The notes below the pieces were generated by a model. That model had not been told where the DNA came from and searched no databases. It saw nothing but the letters and a program-made list of their open reading frames with translations. The position numbers and the translations under genes are program-made. Of a stretch of 64,000 bases of DNA, positions 34,881 to 45,689 are shown one piece after another; within the stretch, counting starts at the first letter, position 1, and each line of letters opens with the position of its first letter. Source of the DNA: Odobenus rosmarus divergens (taxonomy: Eukaryota > Chordata > Mammalia > Carnivora > Odobenidae). The stretch is from positions 906,964-970,963 of the forward strand of contig NW_004450583.1 of NCBI RefSeq assembly GCF_000321225.1. The letters are read 5' to 3'.

Positions 34881-35061
34881 AATGGTTATTACCTCACATA
34901 AATGTCTGTGGGTCAAGGACTTAGAAGCAGCTTATAAGGGTGGTTCTGGTTTGGCGTTTCTCATGAGGTCGCATTCAAGATGTCAACCAACTTGTGGTCA
35001 TATGAATGTTATACTTTAATACCATTTCTCAAAAAAAAAAAAAAAAAAAAAGCAATGGTCT

Positions 35062-35181
35062 TGGGGCCCCTGGCTGGGTCAGTCAGTGGAAGGTGCAACT
35101 CTTGATCTCAGGGTTGCCTGAGTTTGAGCCCCACATTGGGCGTTGAGATTACTTAAGGAAATTAAAAAAAAAAAAAAAAAG
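35062..35181 (+). mobile_element. Compact tRNA-Lys-type SINE
   Basis: About 120 bases with tRNA-Lys-like arms and an 18-A tail. TSD GCAATGGTCT at 35052-35061 and 35182-35191. A 20-A run lies just upstream. Confidence 0.88.
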
Positions 35182-35486
35182 GCAATGGTCTCCCTACACA
35201 TGTTGTTAAACTGGAAGCTCTGTCTTATTCCCTGTTCTGGTTCACCTGGCACAGTCTGGCACAGAGTAGCTTCCCTGTAACAATTTAGTCTTTTTTGGTT
35301 GCGAGTGAAAGAAAACCTGAATCAAACTGGCTTAAACTACAAGAGGAATTAATTTGCTCACTCTGCTGGTTAATTTTGTGTAGCTAGCCTGGGCCATGGA
35401 GTGCCCTGATATTTGGTCAAACATTATCCTGGGTATTTCTGTGAAGAGTGTTCTTGGATGAGATTACTATTTAAATTGGTAGACTG

Positions 35487-35593
35487 GGGGCGCCTGGCTG
35501 GCTCAGTCGGTAGAGCATGCAACTCTTGATCGCGGGGTCATGAGTTCAAGCCCCACATTGGGCATAAAGTGTACTTAAAAAACAAACCAAAGG
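35487..35593 (+). mobile_element. Compact tRNA-Lys-type SINE
   Basis: Close match to a tRNA-Lys: box A TGGCTCAGTCGG, 'gtagagcatgcaactcttgatc', box B 'gagttcaagcccc', acceptor-like 'attgggc'. First of three plus-strand SINEs in a row. Confidence 0.88.
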
Positions 35594-35798
35594 GGCGCCT
35601 GGGTGGCTCAGTCGTTAAGTGTCTGCCTTCAGCTTGTGTCATGATCTCAGGTCCTGAGATGGAGCCCCAAGTCATCAGGCTCCCTGCTCGGTGGGGAGCC
35701 TGCTTCTCCCTCTCCACCCTGCTTGTGCTCTCTCTCACTATCTCTGTCTCTATCAAATAAGTAAATAAAAAATCTTTAAAAAAAAACAAAAAACCTAA
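35594..35798 (+). mobile_element. CAN-SINE
   Basis: Full-length plus copy inserted at the A-rich end of the preceding compact SINE; A-tail at about 35770-35798. Confidence 0.9.
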
Positions 35799-35800
35799 TA

Positions 35801-35925
35801 GGGCATCTGGTTGGCTCAGTCAGTAGATCAGTAGAGCAAGGGACTCTCGATCTCACGGTTGTGAGTTCGAGCCCCACGTTGGGTGTAGAGATTACTTGAA
35901 AAATAAAAATCTTTTAAAAATAGAA
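35801..35925 (+). mobile_element. Compact tRNA-Lys-type SINE
   Basis: tRNA-Lys-like copy with a short duplication in the D-arm ('cagtagatcagtagagc') and a good box B ('gagttcgagcccc'). Followed by 70 bases of AATA-rich simple sequence. Confidence 0.88.
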
Positions 35926-36770
35926 TAAAATAGGTAAATAAATATATAAATATAAATAAATAAATATACACATATAAATAACAAATAAATTTACCAACTT
36001 ATTATAAAGCAGTATTGCCGTCTCTAATGTAACTGGGCCTCATCCAATCAACTGAAGGCCTGAATGAGACAAAAAGGGTGACTCTCCCCCAAGTAAGAGA
36101 GACTTCTTTCTTTCCTGACTGCCCTCCAACTGGGACATTAGCTTGTTTCCTGTCTCCAGACTAAAACTGAAACATGGGCTTTTCCTGGGTCTTGAGCCTA
36201 TCGGCCTTTGACAGGGATTACACCATCAGCTCTTCTGGTTCTTAGGCCTTCACATTTAGACTAGAACTAAAACATTGCTCTCCTGGGTCTCCAGATTGCC
36301 AATCATTCTGCAGATCTTGGGACTTGCCCTCCTCTATAATGGCATGAGCCAATTCCTTATAATAAATCTCTTTCTTTCCTATTGGGTCTGTTCCTTAAGA
36401 GAGCCCTGACTAATAGATTCAATAACTGAAAAATCCTGAGGTCAGTCTGGCTTTAGGTGAGGATTGAATCCAGAATAAAAATTTCACTGCAGATATATTT
36501 CTCTCTCTGTCTCTCTGTCACTTCTTGACATTGCCTTCAAATTCAAGCTCCTACGGTGTTCCTCAGAGCTCCAAACTTTTCCCCTAACGAAAGCAAAATG
36601 ATTGCAGATGCTTCCTATTTTCACATCATGCCTTGAGGGGAAAAAGAAAGCCTATCTTTGGGAGCTCGTATACCTGGGAGTCACTCTTTCTTATATTGGG
36701 CCAAATTGGATCAAATGCTCATTCCTGAACCAATCACTCTGAGCAGGTAGATAGACAGTATTGATTGGCC

Positions 36771-37299
36771 CGTGCCTATCAGGCACTGTCCCCGGAGCTG
36801 TATTCTTGTGCATCAGAAAGGGGCAAGGACCTATGTCAGGAAAATGAAAGGTTTCCTGGATCTCTTAGCTTAGTTTCATTAAGGCTGAATTTATCACTTG
36901 GTTATCCTAGCTGCAAGAGTGCTTGGGTAATTTAGTATGTTTAGCTGGGTTCTGATAGGAGGAAGGTGAAATAAATTTTGGGTGGACAGCTACCAGTGTC
37001 TTTTATACCAACAACAAAGAGTGGGATTAGCATACTTGGTTTAGACAAAGCATGGTTCATCCCTTAGGTCTGGGTAGGGTTCCACATTTTCTGAGCATGT
37101 CTGCCTCTTCTGGCAGGTTAGATTTCCCAAATGTTCTCCTTAAATGGGACATTGACACTTCTCTATGTTTTCTTTCTGAAATCTGGGTAGGCCTATGCAC
37201 GACTCAGGTGGGAAGTGTTATTTGTGACTTGCAAGACTAGGTTAGAGAAGATGAGACAGCCTCTGCCTAGCTCTTGATCTCTTGAGAGATGTGCTTTTG
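36771..37299. other. No gene recognised
   Basis: Single-copy-looking; the frame at 37052-37240 has no known domain. Confidence 0.5.
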
Positions 37300-37635
37300 T
37301 AGTATGGAGTCCTGTATAAGAAGTCTGGCTACCCTAAAGTTGGCATGCTTGAGAGATAATGGTGGGGGGACCATGTAGAAATAGAAAGAGCTTCTTGAAA
37401 GGCTCTACCATTTAAGCCCCCAGCTCTCCTCATCTTTCTAGTCCAGGTATCAAACATGTGACTGAAGGAGCTTTGGAGATGACTCTAGCTGACTGCAACC
37501 TTATGAGAGACTCTCAACTAGAACCACCCAGCCAAGCCACTTCCAAATTCTTAAGGCACAGAAAACATGAGAGAGAATAAAGGATTGTTGTTTTAGAGTA
37601 ATTTATAGACAACAATAGATAGCTAATATACCTCT
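37300..37635 (+). mobile_element. MLT1-type LTR fragment
   Basis: 'gtctggctaccctaaagttggcatgcttgagag', 'gcaaccttatgagagactc' and 'gaaccacccagccaagcc' are the MLT1 3'-half landmarks. Confidence 0.75.
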
Positions 37636-37870
37636 TCAAACTGTGAGATTCTATAACCTAAGGATGAAGGAGAGAAGTCCTATTGTGTAGGCAACCAAAG
37701 GTGTTTGCCCCTCTCATAAGTAACAAATGTGTTAAAATAATAATTCGATGCCTATAAAAATAAAAACTCAAGGCTATTTTTCAAAGCATTATTTATAATA
37801 ATGAAAAGTTGGAGGCAACATAAATGTCCAATAAGAAGATATTTAAATAAAATATGATTCTTGCACACTT

Positions 37871-39924
37871 CATTAAAAAAATTTTTTTATTAATGTATAA
37901 TGTATTGTTCGTTTCAGGGGTACAGGTCTGTGATTCATCAGTCTTACACAATTCACAGCGCTCACCATAGTACATACCCTCCCTAGCGTCCATCACCGAG
38001 CCACCCCATCCCTCCCACCCCCCCTTCCCTCCAGCAACCCTCAGTTTGTTTCCTGAGATTAAGGGGTTTGTCTCCCTCTCTGGTTTTGTCTTGTTTCATT
38101 TTTCTCTCCCTTCCCCTATGATCCTGTCTTGTTTCTTAAAATCCTCACATCAGTGAGATCATATGATACTTATCTTTCTCTGATTGACTTATTTCACTGA
38201 GCATAATACCCTCCAGTTCCATCCACGTCATTGCAAATAGCAGGATTTCATTTATTTGTTGGCTGCATAATATTCCATTGTATATATATACCACATCTTC
38301 TTTATGCATTCATCTGTTGATGGACATCTAGGCTCTTTCCATAGTTTGGCTATTGTGGCTATAAACATTGGGGTGCATGTGCCCCTTCGGATCACCACAT
38401 TTGTATCTTTGGGGTAAATACCCAGTGGTGCAATTGCTGGGTCGTAGGGTAGCTCTATTTTCAACTGTTTGAGGAACCTCCATACTGTTTTCCAGAGTGG
38501 CTGCACCAGCTTGCATTCCCACCAACAGTGTAGGAGGGTTCCCCTTTCTCTGCATTCTAGCAAACATCTGTCATTTCCTGACTTGTTAATTTTAGCCATT
38601 CTGACTGGTTTGAGGTGGTATCTCATTGAGGTTTTCATTTGGATTTCCCTGATGCCGAGCAATGTTGAGCACTTTTTCATGTGTCTTTTGGCCATTTGGA
38701 TGTCTTCTTTGCAGAAATGTCTGTTCATGTTTTCTGCCCATTTCTTGATTGTATCATTTGTTCTTTGTGTTTGATAAGTTCTTTATAGATTTTGGATACT
38801 AGCCCTTTATCTGATATGTCATCTGCAAATATCTTCTCCCATTCTGTCGGTTGTCTCTTGGTTTTGTTGACTGTTTCCTTTGCTGTGCAAAAGCTTATCT
38901 TGATGAAGTCCCAATAGTTCATTTTGCCCTTGCTTCCCTTGCCTTTGGCGATGTTTCTAGGAAGAAGTTGCTGCGGCTGAGGTCGAAGAGGTTGCNNNNN
39001 NNNNNNNNNNNNNNNNNNNNNNNNNNNNNNNNNNNNNNNNNNNNNNNNNNNNNNNNNNNNNNNNNNNNNNNNNNNNNNNNNNNNNNNNNNNNNNNNNNNN
39101 NNNNNNNNNNNNNNNNNNNNNNNNNNNNNNNNNNNNNNNNNNNNNNNNNNNNNNNNNNNNNNNNNNNNNNNNNNNNNNNNNNNNNNNNNNNNNNNNNNNN
39201 NNNNNNNNNNNNNNNNNNNNNNNNNNNNNNNNNNNNNNNNNNNNNNNNNNNNNNNNNNNNNNNNNNNNNNNNNNNNNNNNNNNNNNNNNNNNNNNNNNNN
39301 NNNNNNNNNNNNNNNNNNNNNNNNNNNNNNNNNNNNNNNNNNNNNNNNNNNNNNNNNNNNNNNNNNNNNNNNNNNNNNNNNNNNNNNNNNNNNNNNNNNN
39401 NNNNNNNNNNNNNNNNNNNNNNNNNNNNNNNNNNNNNNNNNNNNNNNNNNNNNNNNNNNNNNNNNNNNNNNNNNNNNNNNNNNNNNNNNNNNNNNNNNNN
39501 NNNNNNNNNNNNNNNNNNNNNNNNNNNNNNNNNNNNNNNNNNNNNNNNNNNNNNNNNNNNNNNNNNNNNNNNNNNNNNNNNNNNNNNNNNNNNNNNNNNN
39601 NNNNNNNNNNNNNNNNNNNNNNNNNACATTCCTCTGGCTATTCGGGGTCTTTTCTGGTTCCATACAAATTTTAGGATTATTTGTTCCATTTCTTTGAAAA
39701 AAGTTGATGGTATTTTGATAGGGATTGCATTAAATGTGTAGATGGCTCTAGGTAACATAGACATTTTCACAATATCTGTTCTTCCAATCCATGAGCATGG
39801 AATATTTTTCCATTTCTTTGTGTCTTCCTCAATTTCTTTCATGAGTATTCTATAGTTTTCTGAGTACAGATCCTTTGCCTCTTTGGTTAGATTTATTCCT
39901 AGGTATCTTATGGTTTGGGGTTGG
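37871..39924 (-). mobile_element. L1, 5'-truncated, interrupted by the assembly gap
   Basis: The 3' UTR begins at 37871 and ORF2 coding runs right through the N gap to 39924. Blocks at 38252-38728 ([36 protein letters not shown]) and 39640-39842 ([19 protein letters not shown]) are classic L1 reverse-transcriptase C-terminal sequence. Imperfect TSDs TTCTTGCACACTT (37858-37870) and TTCTTACACGCTT (39925-39937) match at 11 of 13. It landed in an older L1M relic. It lacks ORF1 and the 5' UTR. Confidence 0.9.
38996..39625. other. Assembly gap (630 N)
   Basis: A run of 630 undetermined bases lies inside the L1 at 37871-39924. Both sides are minus-strand L1 ORF2: the left edge covers the [14 protein letters not shown] part and the right edge the IARGM-like part. 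The missing sequence is therefore mostly L1 ORF2. Open frames drawn across the Ns are artefacts. Confidence 0.98.
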
Positions 39925-40377
39925 TTCTTACACGCTTTAAATGTAATATGGCTATAAACTAACTATATAAAGTCAAGTTTTGAAGAATATCCAATGTCAT
40001 GAACATATGTTCTTGATATAATAATGGTAAGGTGAAAATAGCAGAAATAAAAATTAAACACTATACTTTAAAAGGGTGAAATTTATGGTGTGTAAATTAT
40101 CTCAATAAAAAATGTGTATGAGAAAAAAATGAACACAAACATAAAAATATATATGAGCAGAAAAAAGGCTGAAAGGGAATATATTAAAATATTATTAGTA
40201 GTTATCTCCGGGAGCTGAAATTTTACATAATTTTTAATAGCCTTCTTTGTAGCTTTCTCACACAATGTAGAAGTTTGAAGTACAATAAAATAGAACACTG
40301 GAAAAAGTGTGAAGCTGAAAATGATTTCAATCCACATTGAATTTTTTAAAAAATTGGTCAAAAAGGAGAAGAGCAAG

Positions 40378-41158
40378 ATCATAAGGTAGTTCTATTTTTG
40401 ATTTTTTGAGGAACCTCCCTTCTGTTTTCCATAATGCCTGTACCAATTTACATTCCCAACAGTGAATAAGGATTCACTTTTCTCCACATCCTCGCCAACA
40501 CTTATGATTTTTGACTTTTTGATATTAGCCATCCTAACAGATGTGAAGTGATATCTCAATGTGGTTTTGATTTACGTTTCCCTGATTATTAGTGACATTG
40601 AGCACTTTTTCATATACCTGTTGGCTGCTTGGGTGTCTTCTTTGGAAAATACAATCCCAATTCAGGGTATATGTCCAAAAGAAATGAAATCTAGGTCTTA
40701 AAGGGATGTCTGTACTCCCACGTTCATTGCAGCATTATTCACAATAGTCAGGACATGGAACAATTTAAGTGCTTGTCAAAGAGTAAAGAAAATATGGTAA
40801 ATGTATAGAGTGGAATATTACCCCTAACAAAGAAGTAAATTCTTTCATTTGTGACAGTATGGATGAACCTGGAGGACGTGATGCTGAGTGAAATAAGCCA
40901 GACACACAAAGATAAAATACTACATGATATGTGGAATCTAAAGAAGTTGAACTCAGAAAGAGAGTAGAAAGGGTGTGGGAATAAAAGGTATGCATAAGGA
41001 ATATAGCCATTGATACTATAACAGTGTGGTATGGTGGCAGACGGTGGCTACACTTGTGGTGAGCAGAGCATCATGTAGAAACTTATGGACTCACTGTGTT
41101 GTACACCTGAAACTAATGTAACATTGTGTGTCAACTGTACTCAAGTTTTAAAAATTAA
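40378..41158 (+). mobile_element. Older L1 with 5' inversion
   Basis: From 40378 to about 40650 the sequence is minus-strand ORF2 3' region ('cctcgccaacactta', 'tttccataatgcctgtaccaatt'). From about 40652 it turns to plus strand ('caatcccaattcagggtat') and continues to a 3' UTR and A-tail at 41150-41170. In L1 order the two pieces are nearly contiguous, so this is a 5' inversion of one insertion rather than two elements. Confidence 0.8.
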
Positions 41159-41164
41159 AAAAAA

Positions 41165-41545
41165 AGAAAAAAGAAATAAGGGTGATAACTAGGGGATGGG
41201 GTGTGGGGGGGAGTTGGAGAAATGGGGAGATGTTTGTCAAAGGGTGCAAACTTTCATTTATCAGATGAGTAAGTTCTAGAGACCTAATGTATAGCATGGT
41301 GACTAGAGTTAATAATAATGCATTGTATACTTGACATTTTCGAAGAGAGTAGATCTTAAGTATTCTCACACACAGGAAAGAATGGTAACTGTATGAGATG
41401 ATGAATGTGTGAAATAGCTTAATTGTAATCATTTCACAATGTATATTATATCAAAACATTATGTTGTACACTATGTGTACGTGCATGCATATATATCTAT
41501 ATATAGATATATATGTTTTGTTAATTATACCTCAATAGAGATGGG
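41165..41545 (+). mobile_element. Old L1M 3' UTR
   Basis: Contains 'gcatggtgactagagttaataataatgcattgtatacttga' type text, an L1M 3' UTR hallmark, and ends 'aattatacctcaatagag'. A palindromic TA-rich stretch lies at 41490-41513. Confidence 0.75.
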
Positions 41546-42377
41546 GTAAAAAAAGAAAAGATTGTTTTCAAAGTGATGGGGGAAGTGGTTGTGGTTTTGA
41601 GTGGGGGTGGGGGGCGGGGTGTGGTGTACATGCAGCACTTAGGGAAGACAAGGAAGAAGTTCTAATTGAGCTACTGTGTGGTTCTGTTGTGGGGACAGTA
41701 GTGGGGAAGAGGTTGGTGAGGTAGTCTGAATAGTGAAGGTCCCTCTGTGCGAACGGGGGGATGCAGTGCGTGTGTGTGTGTGAGTTGTAGACTTACTCAT
41801 GTGGGTGTGAAGTATACTAGAGAGTACTGAAAAGGTGTAAGCCAATCCTTAGACACATGACTGAAGTAGAGCAGCCCAAAAGCGAATCAGGAGGAGAGCA
41901 CAGAAACTAAACAAATAAATACAACTAAATACAGAAGACTCAGATTTTATATCCAGCTCTCTCCTTGATTAAAATTTTTACAAACTGTATTCCTACTGAC
42001 ATTGCTACTATGTCTCAATTTCCCAGTCTGTGTAATGAAAGAGAGTGGTACTCCTGGTTTTCCACCTATCGCAGAGAACTGCCGTAGACTAAGAAGAATC
42101 TAAAGTTCCCCATGCCAATGGGCACAGTGTAAAATAATTGCCACCATCCAAAACTCTTCCCAATTATTTTTAACTGAGAAATGCTAAATTTTTACATCTC
42201 TTACGAGGTTCCCTATCATTAGTGGCCTTCAGACTAATTATATGGCAGGGTGATGCCGAGCCGGCTGCGACCATGAGAAAACGTCACACAGTCCTTAACC
42301 TCGGTAGATTATAATCTTGTGGAAGTTTACCTTCCTTCTTATTTTGAGCTGTGTGAACGGTCACTGTAGTCTGATGA
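41546..42377. other. No gene recognised
   Basis: G/T-rich at 41570-41800, otherwise single-copy. No repeat recognised. Confidence 0.5.
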
Positions 42378-42815
42378 CAGTAGTCCCCGTCATCCAAAGT
42401 TTCACTTTCAGGGGTTTCACTTATCCACAGTCAACTGTGGAAGCAGCTGATCTTCCTTCTGACAAATGGTGGAAGGTGGATAGTCACCTGTGCTTCATCA
42501 CAGCGCCTGCCATTCCCCTCATTCGTCTCATCATGTAGGCATTTGATCATTTCATAGCATTACAATAGGAAAGGCGAATATCATATAGTAAGATATTTTG
42601 AGAGAAAGACCACATGCACAAACTTTTATTGTAGTATATTGTTATAATTGTTTATTTTATTGTTAGTTATTGTTGTGAATCTCTTCCTGTGCCTAATTTA
42701 TAAATTAAACTTTATAGGAAAAAATAGTGTATAGAGGGTTCGGTAGTATCTGCAGTTTCGGGCCTCCACTGGGAGTCTTGGAATGTATTCCCCCGTGAGT
42801 AAGTGTAGACTACTG
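42378..42815 (+). mobile_element. MER2/Tigger-type Tc1-mariner relic
   Basis: The left end CAGTAGTCCCCGTCATCC and right end 'gtagactactg' form inverted termini, with TA following on the right. The internal text 'tgtgcctaatttataaattaaactttat' and 'gggttcggtagtatctgc' matches Tigger 3' ends. No transposase frame. Confidence 0.85.
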
Positions 42816-42817
42816 TA

Positions 42818-43635
42818 TTGTAATCACTGTCCCGGAATGTGCTCCTACCTCCAGGCCTTGCTCATTCTGGAATATCTGCCTCTTGTCTGCCTAACCAAGC
42901 ATTATTCTTCCTTTGTGGCCAGATTTAGTTCCACTGTCCCATAAACTCTTTTTTATCCTTAAGGGCCATTGTGATTTCTTCTTGGTTGGTACATGACCAC
43001 ATGGTCTTCACCACATTATTTGTGACTTAGTTGCATCATGGTTCTTAGTCCAATGCCAGCTGTGGATTGACCTTGGTTAACGTCTTTCTCGTGCTGACTA
43101 TGTGCTAAGCCCTTTGTATTAAAAAAGACTGAGGGATGCCTGGGTGGCGTCTGCCTTCAGCTCAGGTCATGATCCCAGGGTCCTGGGATCGAGCCCAAAG
43201 TTGGGCTCCCTGCTCAGCGGGGAGTCTGCCTCTCCCTCTCCCTCTGCCTGCAGCTCCCCCTGCTTGTGCTCTCTGTCAAATAAATAAAATCCTAAAAAAA
43301 AAAAAAGATAAAAAAGATTGAAAAGATTATTATCCCTGTTATAGAGATGAGAAAAACCAAAGCTTTCTAACTCGCCATGTGTCAAATTGGAATGGTGTGG
43401 CTAAATGCTCAGCTATAAATCTGGGGTTCTGTTCCTGTGGAGAAAGACTAGAACAAATATTGGGGACATCTAGCAGTCTCTGTAATAGACAGGAGAGAAA
43501 TGTAAAATGGTCATGTGATAAAAGGACATTTATGGCAAGTGTTATGAAGGAAAAAGGATTTGTACCAATAGTTTATGCTGGGGTTTTGTGGTGGGAAGTC
43601 ATATAGAAAGGACTAGAAGTAGGTCTTGAAGGTAG
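42818..43635. other. Intergenic with one SINE
   Basis: The part at 42850-43030 may be an old L2 fragment. The rest is unassigned. Confidence 0.4.
43133..43308 (+). mobile_element. CAN-SINE lacking box A
   Basis: Plus copy in which 'gggtggc' is followed directly by 'gtctgcc', losing about 14-15 bases that include box A. TSD TAAAAAAGACTGA (43120-43132) and TAAAAAAGATTGA (43309-43321). Confidence 0.9.
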
Positions 43636-44225
43636 GTACATTAGTATTCTATGGCAATGTAACAAATTCCTCACAGCACTCATGTATTATCCCACAATTG
43701 TAAACATCAGACATTCATCCTGCATGGTGTGGTTGGGTTCAGGGCTCAGTATCACAGTCTGAAATCAAGATGTCGAATGGACTGAGTTCTAGTCTGAGGG
43801 CTCTGGGGGAAAATCTGTTTCAGGATCATACCTCTTGTTGGAAGAATTTAGTTCCTTGCAGCTGTGGGAATGAGCTCCACGTTTCCCTGCTGTCTGTGAG
43901 CCAGGGTCCACTCATAGCAACTAGAGGCTGCCTATATTCCCCGACATGTGGCCTCCTGCATCTTTAATCCAGCGACAGTTTGTAAAATCCTTCTTGTGGT
44001 TCTAATTTTTAACTTCTTCTTCTGTGACCAGCTGAAGAAAACTCTCTGCTTTAAAGGGGCTGATGTGATTAGGTCAGACTTGCCTGGATAATCTCCCTAT
44101 TTTAAGGTCAACTGTGCTATACCAAACGTCACCATGGAGGTAAAATCCATTACATTTGCAGTCTTGTGGATTATACCAAGGATAGGAATTCTAGGCAGAC
44201 ATCTTAGAATTTTACCTACCACAGT
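43636..44225 (+). mobile_element. Ancient LTR-like (MaLR-type) repeat
   Basis: 'gtattctatggcaatgtaacaaattcc', 'gaaatcaagatgtcgaatgg', 'gaggctgcctatattcc', 'gatgtgattaggtcagac' and 'atcttagaattttacctaccacag' follow an old mammalian repeat order. Subfamily unknown. Confidence 0.55.
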
Positions 44226-44889
44226 AGGTAAGACTTAGACAAGCAGAGAGAGCTTTCTAGTTGGGAAAGAAATGTAGGCAAAAGCTCAAAAGAGAAACTC
44301 CACCAGTGGTTTTTGGAGACTCTCAATATGTCAGCTCCCCCAATGTTTTGGTCCCCTATTCCCACCCCACGTCACCTCCCCCTCCCCACTCCTGTCCAGT
44401 GATCACGGCTGGTTTCTGCTCTTGGGCAGGATTTCCAGTGTGCTCCCCATAGTGTCTAGGGGTGAGCATTATGGTGGCCATTCTCAGCTCAAGCTCAGTG
44501 CCAAAGCCTATTTGGCAGTTGTTAGATGGCAGTGGGTCTCTTTTCCCCTTGTTCCAGTTACTGAGCAAAGCCTCCTTGTGGAGGAAAAGATGCCTTTTGA
44601 GGTCATGCATCTGCTATGGTTGTGGAGGAAGGCCTGTGGGAAGGGGAGATGCCTGGCTTGGCTTCCTGGCCTCTAGCTGGGAACAGTATGTCAGTCTAGC
44701 TGCTGGCAGGGGTGGGGGCTCCAGGCAGCCAGTGGGTTGCATGGGCCCCCAAGTTCCTGTGGGGGTTCTGTATTCACCTAAAAGGTAGCTCTCTGCTCAG
44801 ATTAATGTGACATTAAATAGTAAATAAAAAATACCATTACAGGTTGAGAGGCTGCCAAAGAAGGGAACAAATTTTATATTTTGGAATTT
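44226..44889. other. Repeat-poor stretch upstream of VCL
   Basis: About 650 bases without recognised repeats, 1.5-2.2 kb upstream of the VCL island. Overlapping short frames on both strands lack similarity. Could hold distal regulatory sequence. Confidence 0.45.
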
Positions 44890-45041
44890 TTTTAAAAAAA
44901 GATTTATTTAATTTAGAGAGCGGAGAGGGGCAGAGGGAGAGGGAGAGTCTCTGGCAGACGCTCGATCTCACAACCCTGAGATCACAACCTGAGCGGAAAC
45001 CAAGAGTTCGATGCTTAATGACTGCACCACCCAGGTGTCCC
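44890..45041 (-). mobile_element. CAN-SINE, older
   Basis: Diverged, shortened minus copy ending 'caccacccaggtgtccc'. Confidence 0.82.
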
Positions 45042-45124
45042 TATTTCAGTGTCTTTAACAGCAGTTTTCCCTGCTTTTTGAACTAGAGGATCCACATTTC
45101 ATTTTGCACTGGGTCCCACAAATT

Positions 45125-45285
45125 GGGTAGCTTGACCCTTGTGAAATTTTGGATAAACTACAGAGTTTAGTTTCCTTATCTGTAAAATGGGGGAGAATAA
45201 AATAGTATACACTGCATCTACCTCAATTTGAATAAGGGCTTATACAGTGCCCAGAACTTACAGAGTACTAAATAAATAGCTTAAA
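45125..45285 (+). mobile_element. MIR fragment
   Basis: 'ttccttatctgtaaaatgggggagaataa' to 'agtactaaataaatagc'. Confidence 0.7.
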
Positions 45286-45333
45286 GCACACAGTTTGGCC
45301 TCTTGCAAAATCTGGGACCTTGAGAAATATTTT

Positions 45334-45538
45334 TTTTTCCCTTTTTAAAAATGATTTTATTTATTCATTTGAGAAAGAGACAGAGAGGATTAGTAGAGGG
45401 AGGGGTAGAGGGAGTAGGAGAGGGGAAGCAGACTCCCCGCTGAGCAGGGAACCCAATATGGGACTCGATCCCAGGACCCTGAGATCAGGGCCTGAGCCGA
45501 AGGCAGATGCTTAACCAACTGAGCCACCCAGGCACCTC
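45334..45538 (-). mobile_element. CAN-SINE
   Basis: Minus copy with TSD GAGAAATATTTT at 45322-45333 and 45539-45550. Nearest SINE upstream of the VCL promoter. Confidence 0.92.
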
Positions 45539-45689
45539 GAGAAATATTTTCATTTGACTTGAGGATCTTCAGCTTGGACGTATTAGTGAAAGTGTTACCT
45601 CGGCATGGGAAAGCTTGGGCAAGAGAGAATTTGAGATGAGAAAGACATTCACAAGATATACACAAAGTGCACTGTGAGAAGATTAGTAA

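Larger units (their letters stand above)
35360..36418. mobile_element. Ancient interspersed repeat, host of the SINE cluster
   Basis: 'ctgggccatggagtgccctgatatttggtcaaacattat', 'gggcctcatccaatcaactgaaggcctgaatgag' and 'ccttataataaatctctttcttt' are landmarks of a known mammalian repeat whose name I cannot assign. Three SINEs (35487-35925) split it. Confidence 0.6.
35285..36770. mobile_element. Outer ancient repeat split by the 35360-36418 element
   Basis: 'ttttttggttgcgagtgaaagaaaacctgaatcaaactggctta' at left and 'cattcctgaaccaatcactctg' at right belong to one old repeat. A second copy of the family seems to lie at about 31990-32390 ('aaatgatgtcatcaagg', 'ccaatcataggtcacatgc'). Name uncertain. 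Confidence 0.45.
37770..40100 (+). mobile_element. Old L1M relic split by the L1 at 37871-39924
   Basis: The left piece (to 37870) has 'gcattatttataataatgaaaag' and 'caacataaatgtcc'. The right piece (39938 to about 40100) ends 'aaattatctcaataaaaa', the L1M 3' terminus. The imperfect TSD joins them. Confidence 0.65.

Noticed and set aside
35487..35593. Functional tRNA-Lys gene
   Set aside because: Acceptor and D-arm positions deviate from tRNA-Lys, an A-rich tail follows and the copy belongs to a SINE-like series; a retropseudogene fits better.
38725..39842. Long open frames (about 300 codons) on both strands across 38725-39842
   Set aside because: Most of their length is translated Ns from the assembly gap; the real flanks are L1 ORF2.
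41490..41513. Palindromic TATATATCTATATATAGATATATA-like stretch as a cruciform or terminator
   Set aside because: Simple TA-rich repeat within an L1M 3' UTR; no further support.
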